From CBDCHC01 sp965217075 (GTDB lineage Bacteria; Pseudomonadota; Gammaproteobacteria; PS1; Pseudothioglobaceae), in assembly GCA_965217075.1 (NCBI GenBank), contig CBDCHC010000013.1, positions 1-64,000 of the forward strand: DNA of 64,000 nt, in the 5' to 3' direction. The position numbers and the translations under genes were made by a program. The notes under the pieces were generated by a model. It searched no databases and was not told the origin of the DNA. It saw only the letters and a program-made list of their open reading frames with translations. Position 1 is the first letter of the stretch. The number at the start of each line of letters is the position of its first letter. Shown one piece after another: positions 18,657-27,847 of the stretch.

Positions 18657-19583
18657 TCAATGTAAAATAATTTCAAACATTACATTTTGATAAATATTAG
18701 TTAATTTTTTTATAATTTTTTGTTTTATCTGTTGCATTTTTATAAACCCAATTTTATCTAAAGCATCAGTATTGATACAGGCAATAATTAAATAGCTACT
18801 ACCTGTTTTTGATATATAACTATTTATTAGTAAATTATTAGTAGATAGATAATTTTTTAAAATATTTTCAATGGTCTGCTTTTCTGCCTGGTTACGCAGT
18901 GTTCCTCCTGCAATTTCTATAAATGAGTTGCGAATAAGAATTAAAGGCGTTTTACCTAGCAAGATAACAAGTACAATAACTAGCAGTGCATCACCAATAT
19001 AATAAAGAAAGCCAAAGCTTCCATTTATACTAAACAAATTAATACCAACTAATGCTACGCCAATACTAGCAGATAAAAAGCCATCAATTACTGCAGATGA
19101 ATACTCTGCTTGTAATATTGTACTTAAGTATTTAATTTTATAATTTTTATATTTATAATAAGCAGCAAGGCTAAAGCATAATATAGTTATTAATATTGAG
19201 TAAATAAGTATTATATCTATTTTTAATATAGCAATATTTTTACCATTTATATAGCTGGTTATTTTTGAAATATTGCTAATAAATGCTATAGATAATACTC
19301 CGACAATCATTATGCCTTTTAATAGTGAATAGAGTGCCTCGTATATAAATTGTCCAAAAGGAAATAGTGTAGTTTTATGTGATCTAATAGTTGAAACTTT
19401 AATTGCTACTAAGATAGAAAGAAAAGTAATAAAGGAAAAAATACCATCTAACAATAAAGCCTGAGAGTTTGATAAATGGTAAGCTATCCAGCCAGAAAAA
19501 GCCATAATTAAGTTTATAATAATACCAATTATTAATGCTTGTTTTTCAATTACATTTTTATTTAATATTTTTTTATCAGACAT
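18657..19583 (-). CDS. Cation diffusion facilitator-like transporter
   Basis: A 308-residue membrane protein with about six hydrophobic helices and a soluble C-terminal domain, the plan of cation diffusion facilitators (FieF/CzcD type). The helix II aspartate is visible in LLLDGIFSF, and a second acidic site in AVIDGFLSAS. These metal-site motifs differ from classic zinc exporters, so the metal is uncertain. The gene is divergent from nhaA. Confidence 0.75.
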   Translation of the reverse strand: MSDKKILNKNVIEKQALIIGIIINLIMAFSGWIAYHLSNSQALLLDGIFSFITFLSILVAIKVSTIRSHKTTLFPFGQFIYEALYSLLKGIMIVGVLSIAFISNISKITSYINGKNIAILKIDIILIYSILITILCFSLAAYYKYKNYKIKYLSTILQAEYSSAVIDGFLSASIGVALVGINLFSINGSFGFLYYIGDALLVIVLVILLGKTPLILIRNSFIEIAGGTLRNQAEKQTIENILKNYLSTNNLLINSYISKTGSSYLIIACINTDALDKIGFIKMQQIKQKIIKKLTNIYQNVMFEIILH

Positions 19584-19727
19584 TATAATTTCAATTTTTT
19601 TTATTAGATAATTAATGCTTGCAATAATATTTATTTACCTGTTAATTTTATTATAATATGTTAAATTTTTTATTTGTATAATAAAAATATCTAGTTATAA
19701 TTACTTGGTTTTATAAAATATAGCATT

Positions 19728-20888
19728 ATGATTGAAGAGTTTATTAAAAAAGAGTCATCAAGCGGTATAGTTTTAATTTTTATTACTATAATTGCGTTAA
19801 TCTTGCAAAATAGTCTTTTTGCAGATTTATATAATAGTTTTTTGCATACTCATATTGAAATTAGATTTGGTAGTTTGCAAGTTGCTAAACCTTTGATATT
19901 ATGGGTAAATGATGGGTTAATGGCAATATTTTTCTTTTTAATAGGTTTAGAAGTTAAAAGAGAAGTGCTTGAGGGACAGTTGTCATCAATAAACCAGATA
20001 ATTCTACCAGGGGTAGCAGCTATTGGCGGTATGGTAGTTCCTGCTATAATTTTTGTTATCTTTAATATTGGCGATAGTTTTGCTATTAAAGGCTGGGCAA
20101 TCCCAACTGCTACAGATATTGCATTTGCATTAGGAGTGCTATCTTTATTAGGAAAAAGAGTGCCAATTGCGCTTAAAATATTTTTAATGACTTTAGCAAT
20201 TATAGATGATTTAGGGGCTATTATTGTTATAGCTATATTTTATACCAGCGAATTATCTATTATCTCAATAATCATATCTTTTATCTCTCTTATAGTGCTT
20301 ATTATAATGAATAAATACAGAGTAATTAAAAAAACAGCTTATATTTTAGTCGGTATAGTATTGTGGCTAAGTGTTTTAAAATCTGGTGTACATGCAACTT
20401 TAGCTGGAGTAGCATTAGCTTTTACTATCCCACTAAACTCCATTAAAGAAAACGGTATAAAGTTTTCTATGATTAAAGAGATGGAACATGACTTGCATTA
20501 TTGGGTAGCATTTTTTATTTTACCGTTATTTGCTTTTGTAAATGCTGGAGTAGATTTAAGTAATATATCAATGGAGGATATTTTTCACCCAGTATCAATT
20601 GGTATTATGTTAGGTTTATTTATTGGCAAACAACTTGGAGTTTTTGTTTTTAGTTATATAGCTATTAAATTTGGCATAGCTAAATTACCAAAAAATGTTA
20701 ATTATATGCAGCTATACGGCACCTCTGTATTAGCTGGTATTGGTTTTACTATGAGTTTATTTATTGATTTTTTAGCATACAATGATACGCAGATTTATAA
20801 TTCTGCAGACAAACTTGCTGTTCTTGTTGCTTCATTTTTATCTGGTATTGTAGGTTATATTATCTTAAAAAAACAGCTTAAAAATTAA
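19728..20888 (+). CDS. nhaA: Na+/H+ antiporter NhaA
   Basis: Exchanges internal sodium for external protons. The 386-residue protein has the conserved ion-binding pair in LAIIDDLGAI, the motif NDGLMAIFFFLIGLEVKRE, and a late GIGFTMSLFI. The length matches E. coli NhaA. Together with the sodium-pumping Oad system at 57.7-60.9 kb it points to sodium cycling in a marine setting. The end overlaps the convergent rpe gene by 4 bp. Confidence 0.96.
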   Translation: MIEEFIKKESSSGIVLIFITIIALILQNSLFADLYNSFLHTHIEIRFGSLQVAKPLILWVNDGLMAIFFFLIGLEVKREVLEGQLSSINQIILPGVAAIGGMVVPAIIFVIFNIGDSFAIKGWAIPTATDIAFALGVLSLLGKRVPIALKIFLMTLAIIDDLGAIIVIAIFYTSELSIISIIISFISLIVLIIMNKYRVIKKTAYILVGIVLWLSVLKSGVHATLAGVALAFTIPLNSIKENGIKFSMIKEMEHDLHYWVAFFILPLFAFVNAGVDLSNISMEDIFHPVSIGIMLGLFIGKQLGVFVFSYIAIKFGIAKLPKNVNYMQLYGTSVLAGIGFTMSLFIDFLAYNDTQIYNSADKLAVLVASFLSGIVGYIILKKQLKN

Positions 20889-21556
20889 ATACTTTTTAAC
20901 TCAGTGCGCATGGCGTCTATAGTTTTTTTGTAATTATCGGTATTAAAAATAGCACTACCTGCCACAAAGGTATCAGCCCCAGCTGCTGCTATTTTGGCAA
21001 TATTATCAATCTTTACTCCACCATCCACCTCTAAACGAATATTTAACCCACTATCATCAATCATTTTTCTGACTTGGCGTAATTTATTAAGCGTATAAGG
21101 AATAAAAGATTGCCCACCAAAACCAGGGTTAACAGACATAAGTAAGATCATATCAAGTTGTGGTAATACATTGTCTAGTACATTAAGAGGTGTAGCAGGA
21201 TTAAAAACCAAGCCAGTTTTACAATTATTTTCTTTAATAAGAGCAATTGTTCTATCTATATGCTCACTTGCCTCAGGGTGAAAAGTAATAAAACTAGCGC
21301 CTGCTTTAGCAAAATCAGGAATAATTCTATCTACAGGTTTTATCATCAAATGCACATCGATCGGCGCTGTTACGCCATGTGAGCGTAACGCTTCACATAC
21401 TAAAGGACCAATAGTTAAATTTGGTACATAATGATTATCCATAACATCAAAATGCACTACATCTGCCCCTGCCATAAGTACATTATCAACCTCTGCACCT
21501 AATTTAGCAAAATTAGCAGATAAAATAGATGGAGCAATAAAATTAGTTTGTTTCAT
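20885..21556 (-). CDS. rpe: Ribulose-phosphate 3-epimerase
   Basis: Interconverts ribulose 5-phosphate and xylulose 5-phosphate in the pentose phosphate pathway and the Calvin cycle. The 223-residue TIM barrel has the family motifs APSILSANFAKLGAEV, HFDVMDNHYVPNLTIGP, MSVNPGFGGQSFIP and EVDGGVK. It starts 24 bp downstream of the murF stop and may be in the same minus-strand transcript. Confidence 0.97.
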   Translation of the reverse strand: MKQTNFIAPSILSANFAKLGAEVDNVLMAGADVVHFDVMDNHYVPNLTIGPLVCEALRSHGVTAPIDVHLMIKPVDRIIPDFAKAGASFITFHPEASEHIDRTIALIKENNCKTGLVFNPATPLNVLDNVLPQLDMILLMSVNPGFGGQSFIPYTLNKLRQVRKMIDDSGLNIRLEVDGGVKIDNIAKIAAAGADTFVAGSAIFNTDNYKKTIDAMRTELKSI

Positions 21557-21580
21557 AATATGAATTATTTTTTAAATTAA

Positions 21581-22858
21581 CTATTTTAATATATTTTGTT
21601 GTCTTGTAATTAATTTCAATAACGCTTTAATAATATTTTCTAATTTTGCTGAACGCGAGCCTTTAAAAAGTATGGTGGCTGATGAATATTGTTGTAATTT
21701 TGTTATTAGTTGTTCAGCACTTGTAAAATGCAAAACTCCGTATTGTTTGGCAATATTGCCAATACTATAAATATAATCAATATTAAGTTTTTTAGCAAGT
21801 TTACCAATTTTAGCGTGTATTTCATGACTTTTATCGCCAGTTTCGCCAATTTCTCCTAAAACTGCAACTTTAATGCCATTAAAATTATCAAGTACTTCAA
21901 GCGCATATTTAGTGCTACTAAAACTAGCATTATAGCTATCATCAATTATAGTAATGGCTCCTATTTTTTTTAGCTCAAGTCTACTTTTAGCTGCTGTAGT
22001 TTTTTCTATACCATTTTTTATTACTGCTAATTTAATGTTAAATTTATCAGCACAAGCACTAGCAGCTAAAGCATTTTCAATATTATGCTTACCTAATAGT
22101 TGCAAATTAACCTCTATTTGCCTTCTATCTATATTTAATAAAAATATATTATTATTAATATTACTAGCAAAAATATTAGTATTATCACCAAACTTTGTTT
22201 TTGTTTTAAAAGGGTTTGTTATGCTGGCAATATTTAAACTATTAACGCCAAATATTTCATTTTTTGTTTTAACTAAATTAGCAAAACCACCAAATTCACC
22301 AATATGAGCATCTAAAGTATTAATAACTATAGCCATATCAGGTTTGGCTATGTCTCTAAGATAAGCAATCTCTCGCACATGATTAGCTCCCATTTCTATA
22401 ATAGCAAATTTATGTTGTAGCGTTAAATTAAGTAGTGTTAGTGGCACTCCAATATGATTATTTAAATTGCCACTGGTTTTTAAAGTTGGTGCTACTTGCT
22501 GCAAGATATTAAACAACATATTTTTAGTAGTAGTTTTACCGTTACTACCAGTAATGGCAATAACTTTTGCTGGCATTTGCAGACGATGATATTTGGCTAT
22601 TACCCCTAAAGCTTTTGTAGTATTTTTAACATAAATAATCGGCAAATCAAGAGTAATTTTTTCACTAGCAATGATAGCTTTAGCGCCATTTTTTTTAGCT
22701 TCTTGTACAAATTTATGCGCATTAAATTTATTACCTATAATAGCAATAAAAAGATTGTTTCTACATTTTTTACTATTAATGCTAATACCACTAAAATTAA
22801 CATTATCACAAGTAACATTAAATAATTTAGCAATAGTTTTAGTGTTTGCTATAAACAT
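21581..22858 (-). CDS. murF: UDP-MurNAc-tripeptide:D-Ala-D-Ala ligase MurF
   Basis: Adds D-Ala-D-Ala to the peptidoglycan precursor. The Mur-ligase P-loop is AITGSNGKTTTKNMLF, and the central domain has EMGANHVREIAYLRDI. The 425 residues are slightly short of E. coli MurF (452) but complete. The usual murE neighbour is absent. Instead the ATG at 22858 directly follows the stop codon of the integrase gene with no bases between, so murF transcription may have to come through intI. Confidence 0.95.
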   Translation of the reverse strand: MFIANTKTIAKLFNVTCDNVNFSGISINSKKCRNNLFIAIIGNKFNAHKFVQEAKKNGAKAIIASEKITLDLPIIYVKNTTKALGVIAKYHRLQMPAKVIAITGSNGKTTTKNMLFNILQQVAPTLKTSGNLNNHIGVPLTLLNLTLQHKFAIIEMGANHVREIAYLRDIAKPDMAIVINTLDAHIGEFGGFANLVKTKNEIFGVNSLNIASITNPFKTKTKFGDNTNIFASNINNNIFLLNIDRRQIEVNLQLLGKHNIENALAASACADKFNIKLAVIKNGIEKTTAAKSRLELKKIGAITIIDDSYNASFSSTKYALEVLDNFNGIKVAVLGEIGETGDKSHEIHAKIGKLAKKLNIDYIYSIGNIAKQYGVLHFTSAEQLITKLQQYSSATILFKGSRSAKLENIIKALLKLITRQQNILK

Positions 22859-23821
22859 TTAAAAATCTAGCGGACTGCCTACACTATCTTTGTTAAGCTC
22901 TTTGACAATATGCGTATAAATCATTGTAGTTTGAATATTTTTATGCCCTAAAAGTTCTGAAATTGTGCGAATATCAATCCCGTTTTGCAACAGATGAGTA
23001 GCATAAGAATGTCGAAAAGAGTGGGCTGATACTTTTTTATTGATGCCAGTTTTATACACTGCATTTTTGATATTTTTATCAAAAGTTGCTGCCAAAATAT
23101 GATAGCGAATTAACCGACCGCTTCTTGGGTCTTTAGAGATTTTGTTCATCGGGAATAAATATTGCCATTTAAGTTCTTTACCAGCATTTGGATATTTCAC
23201 CGTTAAGGCAAATGGTAAATTTACAAAACCAAAGCCGTCTTCTAAATCTCTCGTATGAGTAATTTTTACTTGTTCTACTTGCATTTTTAAGTCTTCTTTG
23301 ATTTTTTGTGGCAGTGGAATAACTCTATCTCTTTGACTTTTTCCGTCCCATACATAAACTTTATCAAAGCCAAAATCAATATCTTTAACCCGCAATCTTA
23401 ATAGCTCATTCATACGCAAACCACAGCCATATAAAAGTTTTAGCATTAATTGATAGTTACCACTAGTATTAAAAATAAGCGTTTTAACTTCATCTTTAGT
23501 TAAAATAACAGGGATATGAATTTTTTCTTTAGCGCGAATGGCAGATATATTCTTATTTTTAATGGATATTTCCAGTACTTTTTCATACAAAAACAATAAA
23601 GCATTAAATGCTTGATTTTGTGTAGAAGGAGCCACATTACGATTAACCGCTAAATCTGTCAAAAATGCTTCAATTTCAACTTTACCCATATCTTGCGGAT
23701 GTTTTTTATCGTGAAATAAAATATAACGCTTTACCCAACTAATATAAGTTTTTTCTGTTTGATAGCTATAATGTCTAAGGCGAATTTTATCGCGCATAAT
23801 TTCTAGTAATTTTTTTGTCAT
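22859..23821 (-). CDS. intI: Integron integrase (tyrosine recombinase IntI)
   Basis: A 320-residue tyrosine recombinase with catalytic residues R136, H267, R270, H293 and nucleophile Y302. Their spacing equals that of IntI1, where the same set is R146, H277, R280, H303 and Y312. Between box 1 and box 2 it has the extra segment found only in integron integrases (FGFVNLPFALTVKYPNAGKE, then WQYLFP, about residues 197-224), which separates it from XerC/XerD. N-terminal SAM-like and catalytic domains are complete, with no frameshift, so the enzyme could be active. It is oriented away from the accessory genes at 24-31 kb, as an integron integrase should be. Confidence 0.95.
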   Translation of the reverse strand: MTKKLLEIMRDKIRLRHYSYQTEKTYISWVKRYILFHDKKHPQDMGKVEIEAFLTDLAVNRNVAPSTQNQAFNALLFLYEKVLEISIKNKNISAIRAKEKIHIPVILTKDEVKTLIFNTSGNYQLMLKLLYGCGLRMNELLRLRVKDIDFGFDKVYVWDGKSQRDRVIPLPQKIKEDLKMQVEQVKITHTRDLEDGFGFVNLPFALTVKYPNAGKELKWQYLFPMNKISKDPRSGRLIRYHILAATFDKNIKNAVYKTGINKKVSAHSFRHSYATHLLQNGIDIRTISELLGHKNIQTTMIYTHIVKELNKDSVGSPLDF

Positions 23822-23915
23822 AAAGTTTAGTTTAAAATAAAATAAGTAGTATTATCTAAATTTTACATGAAATATAAAATTATTTTAATTTCTTAATTTT
23901 TGTTTATGTTTTTAA

Positions 23916-23931
23916 ATAACATAAATGTTAT
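23916..23931. promoter_or_regulatory. 16-bp palindrome upstream of intI and the first cassette
   Basis: ATAACATAAATGTTAT is perfectly self-complementary (7-bp arms, AA centre). It lies between the divergent intI and cassette 1 and covers the place where the -35 region for the -10 box at 23937 would fall. It could be an operator or an integrase-binding site. It does not match the gammaproteobacterial LexA box (CTGT-N8-ACAG). Confidence 0.4.
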
Positions 23932-23936
23932 GAGTG

Positions 23937-23942
23937 TATAAT
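23937..23942 (+). promoter_or_regulatory. Possible cassette promoter -10 box
   Basis: A consensus TATAAT faces the cassette region and lies 19 bp before the attI core. Transcription starting about 23950 would read through the core into cassette 1. No good -35 hexamer is seen at the right distance, so the promoter may depend on an activator or be weak. Confidence 0.35.
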
Positions 23943-23960
23943 TATGACTCTTAATAAATA

Positions 23961-23967
23961 GTTAGAC
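23961..23967 (+). other. attI-type recombination core site
   Basis: GTTAGAC fits the integron core consensus GTTRRRY exactly and lies 140 bp upstream of the intI start, on the cassette side. The first cassette gene starts 14 bp later with the ribosome binding site aaaggaga between them, a layout typical of a cassette inserted at the G/TT point. The rest of attI is poorly conserved between integrons and cannot be recognised by eye. Confidence 0.6.
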
Positions 23968-23981
23968 GATAAAGGAGACAT

Positions 23982-25190
23982 ATGAAATTAAAATTTTACA
24001 TTTTTTTATTAATTATCTTTTCTAATATTTCTTTAGCTTGTACAGTATTTGATACGAAAAATTATCAAAATGAAACATTGGTTGGTAGAAATTTTGACTG
24101 GTCAAAAGACAACGGTCAGGTTAATTTTATACCAGCAAGTAATAATAGTAATGGTATGCTTACAATTAGTCTAAATAACCCAAGTATGCCTTATGAGGGG
24201 ATGAATGATAAAGGATTATTTATAGTAATTACAGCTGTACCAAATAGTGAAACAACAGTCAATATTTTAAAACCTATTAGAAAAAGTTTAGAAATAGTAA
24301 ATATAGTTTTAAAAAAATCATCAAATATAAAAGATGCAATAAAACAATTTCAAAAATATTCTCTTGCATTTGGGCAATTTCTAGGTTATCCATTAATCCA
24401 TTTTAAAATAGTGCAAAAAGATGGGCAAAGTATAATAATAGAATATGTAAACAATAAAATGCTTATTGTTAAAGATAACTCTAAAATAATGACTAATCAT
24501 TATATATCTAATCCAAAAATAGTGAGTGATAGTAAAACATCACATCAAAGATATAAAATTATATTAAACCATCTAAAAGAAACTAATTCAGTAAAAAATG
24601 TTTTTGAAGCTCTAGAAGAAGTAAAGCAAGATGATACAGTTTGGTCAAGTGTTTATAATCTAACAAAACAAGAAATTTATATAAAATATAAAAATAGTAA
24701 AATTGTTAAATTTAATCTAAAAGATGAACTGTACAGCAACAAGTCATATTCTTATATTTTTAAGGATTTTGATAATAAAAAAACCTTAGTTGAAAACACA
24801 TCTACTATTCAAATAAGACCGCATTTTGGATATGGAAGCAACAGTAGTAAACATTATGGATTAAGAATTTTATTAAGTTCCAATGAAAAACAAGCATACG
24901 GTTTAGAATTAACAAAACTTAAGACTAATGATGATGAATTTATAGCAGTTGGTATAATCTTGGAGCAAAGATTATGGGAATGGTTTAATATGTCAATAGG
25001 AACTATCGGTTATATGAACTATGGATTAGACGATCAAAATATATTTGGTATGGTGTCAAATTTAGGCTGGGAACCAAATAACAGTATTCCTTTTAAGCCA
25101 TTTATTACTTTTAGAAATGATATTATTTTTGCAAAAGAAAAAACAAAAAGTATACACAGCATAAGTTTTGGATTTAAATTTGAATTTTAA
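23982..25190 (+). CDS. Secreted Ntn hydrolase (linear amide C-N hydrolase) with beta-rich C-terminal tail
   Basis: The N-terminus has a signal peptide (residues 1-19) ending LA just before Cys20 in CTVFDTKN. This cysteine would become the N-terminal nucleophile after cleavage, as in choloylglycine hydrolase and penicillin V acylase relatives. The GRNFDWS motif follows. This domain spans about residues 20-255. The last 130 residues are rich in alternating aromatic residues and end in SISFGFKFEF, with a terminal Phe, which looks like outer-membrane beta-barrel strands. The substrate is unknown; bile acids, penicillins and acyl-homoserine lactones are the substrates of known relatives. It is the first gene after attI. 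Confidence 0.75.
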   Translation: MKLKFYIFLLIIFSNISLACTVFDTKNYQNETLVGRNFDWSKDNGQVNFIPASNNSNGMLTISLNNPSMPYEGMNDKGLFIVITAVPNSETTVNILKPIRKSLEIVNIVLKKSSNIKDAIKQFQKYSLAFGQFLGYPLIHFKIVQKDGQSIIIEYVNNKMLIVKDNSKIMTNHYISNPKIVSDSKTSHQRYKIILNHLKETNSVKNVFEALEEVKQDDTVWSSVYNLTKQEIYIKYKNSKIVKFNLKDELYSNKSYSYIFKDFDNKKTLVENTSTIQIRPHFGYGSNSSKHYGLRILLSSNEKQAYGLELTKLKTNDDEFIAVGIILEQRLWEWFNMSIGTIGYMNYGLDDQNIFGMVSNLGWEPNNSIPFKPFITFRNDIIFAKEKTKSIHSISFGFKFEF

Positions 25191-25292
25191 AGCAGCTAAT
25201 AAAATATAGATAAAACAAGGCTATACTGAAGGTATTTAAGCTTTTTCTATATAAATTAATTTGAAGGAAAGCTTGAATAATTAGGAGTTCAA

Positions 25293-27146
25293 ATGGATGT
25301 TCAACCAGATAAACAAAACATTGAGAAAGTTTTTTCAAATACAACATATTATATTGATTTTTATCAAAGACAGTATAAATGGACAAAAGAGCCAGTTGAA
25401 ATATTATTAGACGATATATTTTTTAGATTTGAAAAAGAATATGAAAAATACAAAACTAATGAAATTGAACTAGAAGAACTAATCGAAAAGTATGATTGGT
25501 ATTACTTAAATACTTATGTTACAAATAAAGTAGATGGTAAACTATTTATTGTTGACGGGCAACAAAGACTTACTACATTAACACTAATACTAATAAAGCT
25601 TTATAATTTATCAAAAGATTTAGATTCAATCTTGTCAGATTGGATTTCAACAAAAATAGTTGGTTTGTCTGGATTTAAAAAACAATTTTGGATGAATCAT
25701 ATTGAACATATTACCACTATGCAAAATTTATTTGATGGAATTGAATTTTCTAGTATTAATGTTTCATCAGGTTTAACAGCAGAAAATATGCTAAATAACT
25801 ATAAAATAATCGATAAATTTATAGATAAAAAGATAAATACAAATAACCACAAACTTGAAAGTTTTATATTCTATTTTTTAAAAAGATTAGTACTTATAAA
25901 TTTAGATGTATCTCAAACAGATGTTCCTATGGTATTTGAAGTTATAAATGATAGAGGTGTTAAATTAAAACCGTATGAAATACTTAAAGGAAAATTATTA
26001 GGACAAATAAAAAAAGATGAATTAAATAGTTTAAAACTAAATGAACTTTGGGATAATAACATCTATATAATCAATAATTATTTTGAAGATGAAGTCGATG
26101 AATTTTTTATGTATTACCTTAGAGCTAAATATTCAAATACAAAAGGTGAAGCAGTTAAATATGACACTAAAAACTACCATAGAAGTATTTTTACAATCAA
26201 TGATATGGATTTAGAACATAATGATGTAAATATAAAAAAATTTCTTCAGACTGAATTCGCATACTTTACAAAGCTATATGCAAAAATTTTAAAATATTTT
26301 AGTGAATATAATAGAGAATACGAACTTGTATATTTTAACTATTTAACTGATATGCAAACAATATTTCTTTTGGTTTTATCAGCTTGTGAAGTTAATGACA
26401 AAAAAGAAGATGAAAAAATTAAGCTTATTGCATACGAATTAGATAAATTTTATGTGTTATTACAATTACAAAGAAGCTGGGATAGCAATAAATTTTCAGA
26501 GTATGTATATATTATAAGTAGTGAAATAAGAGATAGAAATCTTAATGAAATTAGTCCAATATTCTCTAAATATCTTAAAGATATGATTTCATTAAAAAGA
26601 GGAATTAATACAGAAGAAGAGATGTCGTATGTATTGTTTAAAGATACTGGTATGGATTTAGATAAGAGATTTAAAAGATACTACTTTACAAGAATAGAAA
26701 AATTTATAGCTGATAATACACACATGAAAATGAAACATGATTATTATGATTTAGTACGAAATACTGGAGTTAAAAATGGTTTTCATATTGAACATATTTT
26801 ATCTTTTAATGAAGAAAATATAGTGTTATTTGATAACAATGAAGAACTTTTTGAAAATGAAAGAAACAGATTAGGTGGCTTATTGTTACTTAAAGGAAAA
26901 GATAATATTTCAAGCAATAATGAACCATATAAAGATAAACTAAAAACTTATTCCAACACACTTTACTGGAATGAAACACTAAGAAATGATGCATATAAAT
27001 CAAAATTAGATTTTAAAAATCTACAAGATACATACAATCTTGAGTTTGAACCATATAATCAATTTGGTAAAGAAGAATTAGCAAAAAGACATAAATTATT
27101 ATTTAAAATAAGTAAAACTATATGGTGCATGGATTTAACACTATAA
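25293..27146 (+). CDS. DUF262/DUF1524 protein (GmrSD-like, probable phage defence)
   Basis: A 617-residue protein. The N-terminal DUF262 domain has FYQRQYKWT (residues 23-31) and the nucleotide-binding motif DGQQRLTTL (88-96). The C-terminal DUF1524 domain has the HNH-like motif H498-I-E-H501, then a conserved Asn-rich part (SSNNEPYKDKL). Single-chain fusions of these domains are type IV restriction enzymes (GmrSD family) that cut modified DNA; SspE and BrxU are relatives used in phage defence. All motifs are intact. No partner gene (such as ssp or brx) is nearby, so it would act alone. Confidence 0.8.
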   Translation: MDVQPDKQNIEKVFSNTTYYIDFYQRQYKWTKEPVEILLDDIFFRFEKEYEKYKTNEIELEELIEKYDWYYLNTYVTNKVDGKLFIVDGQQRLTTLTLILIKLYNLSKDLDSILSDWISTKIVGLSGFKKQFWMNHIEHITTMQNLFDGIEFSSINVSSGLTAENMLNNYKIIDKFIDKKINTNNHKLESFIFYFLKRLVLINLDVSQTDVPMVFEVINDRGVKLKPYEILKGKLLGQIKKDELNSLKLNELWDNNIYIINNYFEDEVDEFFMYYLRAKYSNTKGEAVKYDTKNYHRSIFTINDMDLEHNDVNIKKFLQTEFAYFTKLYAKILKYFSEYNREYELVYFNYLTDMQTIFLLVLSACEVNDKKEDEKIKLIAYELDKFYVLLQLQRSWDSNKFSEYVYIISSEIRDRNLNEISPIFSKYLKDMISLKRGINTEEEMSYVLFKDTGMDLDKRFKRYYFTRIEKFIADNTHMKMKHDYYDLVRNTGVKNGFHIEHILSFNEENIVLFDNNEELFENERNRLGGLLLLKGKDNISSNNEPYKDKLKTYSNTLYWNETLRNDAYKSKLDFKNLQDTYNLEFEPYNQFGKEELAKRHKLLFKISKTIWCMDLTL

Positions 27147-27313
27147 TATATTTTAGAAAAAAATAAGCCTACGCAGTGGCTAATCTAAGCTTTTTTATTA
27201 CTCAAAGAGAATGAAATTATAACTTTTAATTATCAAAGTAATATATCTTTACAACTAAACTGTTTTATTTAATGAAAGATAATTTTAAGATTACAATAAT
27301 AATCTATAAACTC

Positions 27314-27847
27314 TTATATTACATACCCCAACAGCCACCCAAGAGCAAAACCAATAAGGTGAGCATACCAAGCTACAGGTAGTCCTAAAAGTAGGGGTGC
27401 AAAAGATATTAATATAATCCAAACTATGATACCTGTTCTTTGATAATTATCTTTAAGTGCATACCAACCAAGTATTGCGCATATTGCTCCACTAGCCCCT
27501 ACTAAATTTGACCAATTATTAGTCGTAATCATATATATCAAGCTCCCTGTAGATGTAAGTATCCCACCTACTAAATAGAGTATTAAAAATTTAAATTTTC
27601 CAATATGTTGCTCTATAATATTACCAAATTGGAATAATACAAACATATTCATCAATATATGACCCAAACCACCATGAACAAACATAGATGAAATAAGTTG
27701 ATAGTAAAATTCATATTTAAAGAATAAAATATTCAAACCAAATATTAAATTACCATTTTGTATATTATTTTGTATCACAAACATAATTATATTTAATAAA
27801 ATAATTATATTTGTAATAGTATATATTTTATTATTATTTTTTATCAT
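27314..27847 (-). CDS. Rhomboid-family intramembrane serine protease
   Basis: A 177-residue membrane protein of six helices. The catalytic serine is in GASGAICAILGWYA and the catalytic histidine in YAHLIGFALGW. An HGGLGHILMNMFVLFQFG motif precedes them, as in other rhomboids. It is on the minus strand, against the direction of the cassette genes, and overlaps the upstream small membrane-protein gene by 14 bp. It belongs to a three-gene block with the mdh fragment that looks like a captured piece of another chromosome. Confidence 0.9.
   Translation of the reverse strand: MIKNNNKIYTITNIIILLNIIMFVIQNNIQNGNLIFGLNILFFKYEFYYQLISSMFVHGGLGHILMNMFVLFQFGNIIEQHIGKFKFLILYLVGGILTSTGSLIYMITTNNWSNLVGASGAICAILGWYALKDNYQRTGIIVWIILISFAPLLLGLPVAWYAHLIGFALGWLLGYVI

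Noticed and set aside
25191..25292. attC site after the first cassette gene
   Set aside because: The only GTT (in ggagttcaaatg) does not fit GTTRRRY and no matching left half is present; genes 1 and 2 may be fused or the site has decayed.
27147..27313. attC or terminator in the gap between the DUF262 gene and rhomboid
   Set aside because: Only a 4-bp AGCC/GGCT pairing before a short T run is visible, and no RYYYAAC core.
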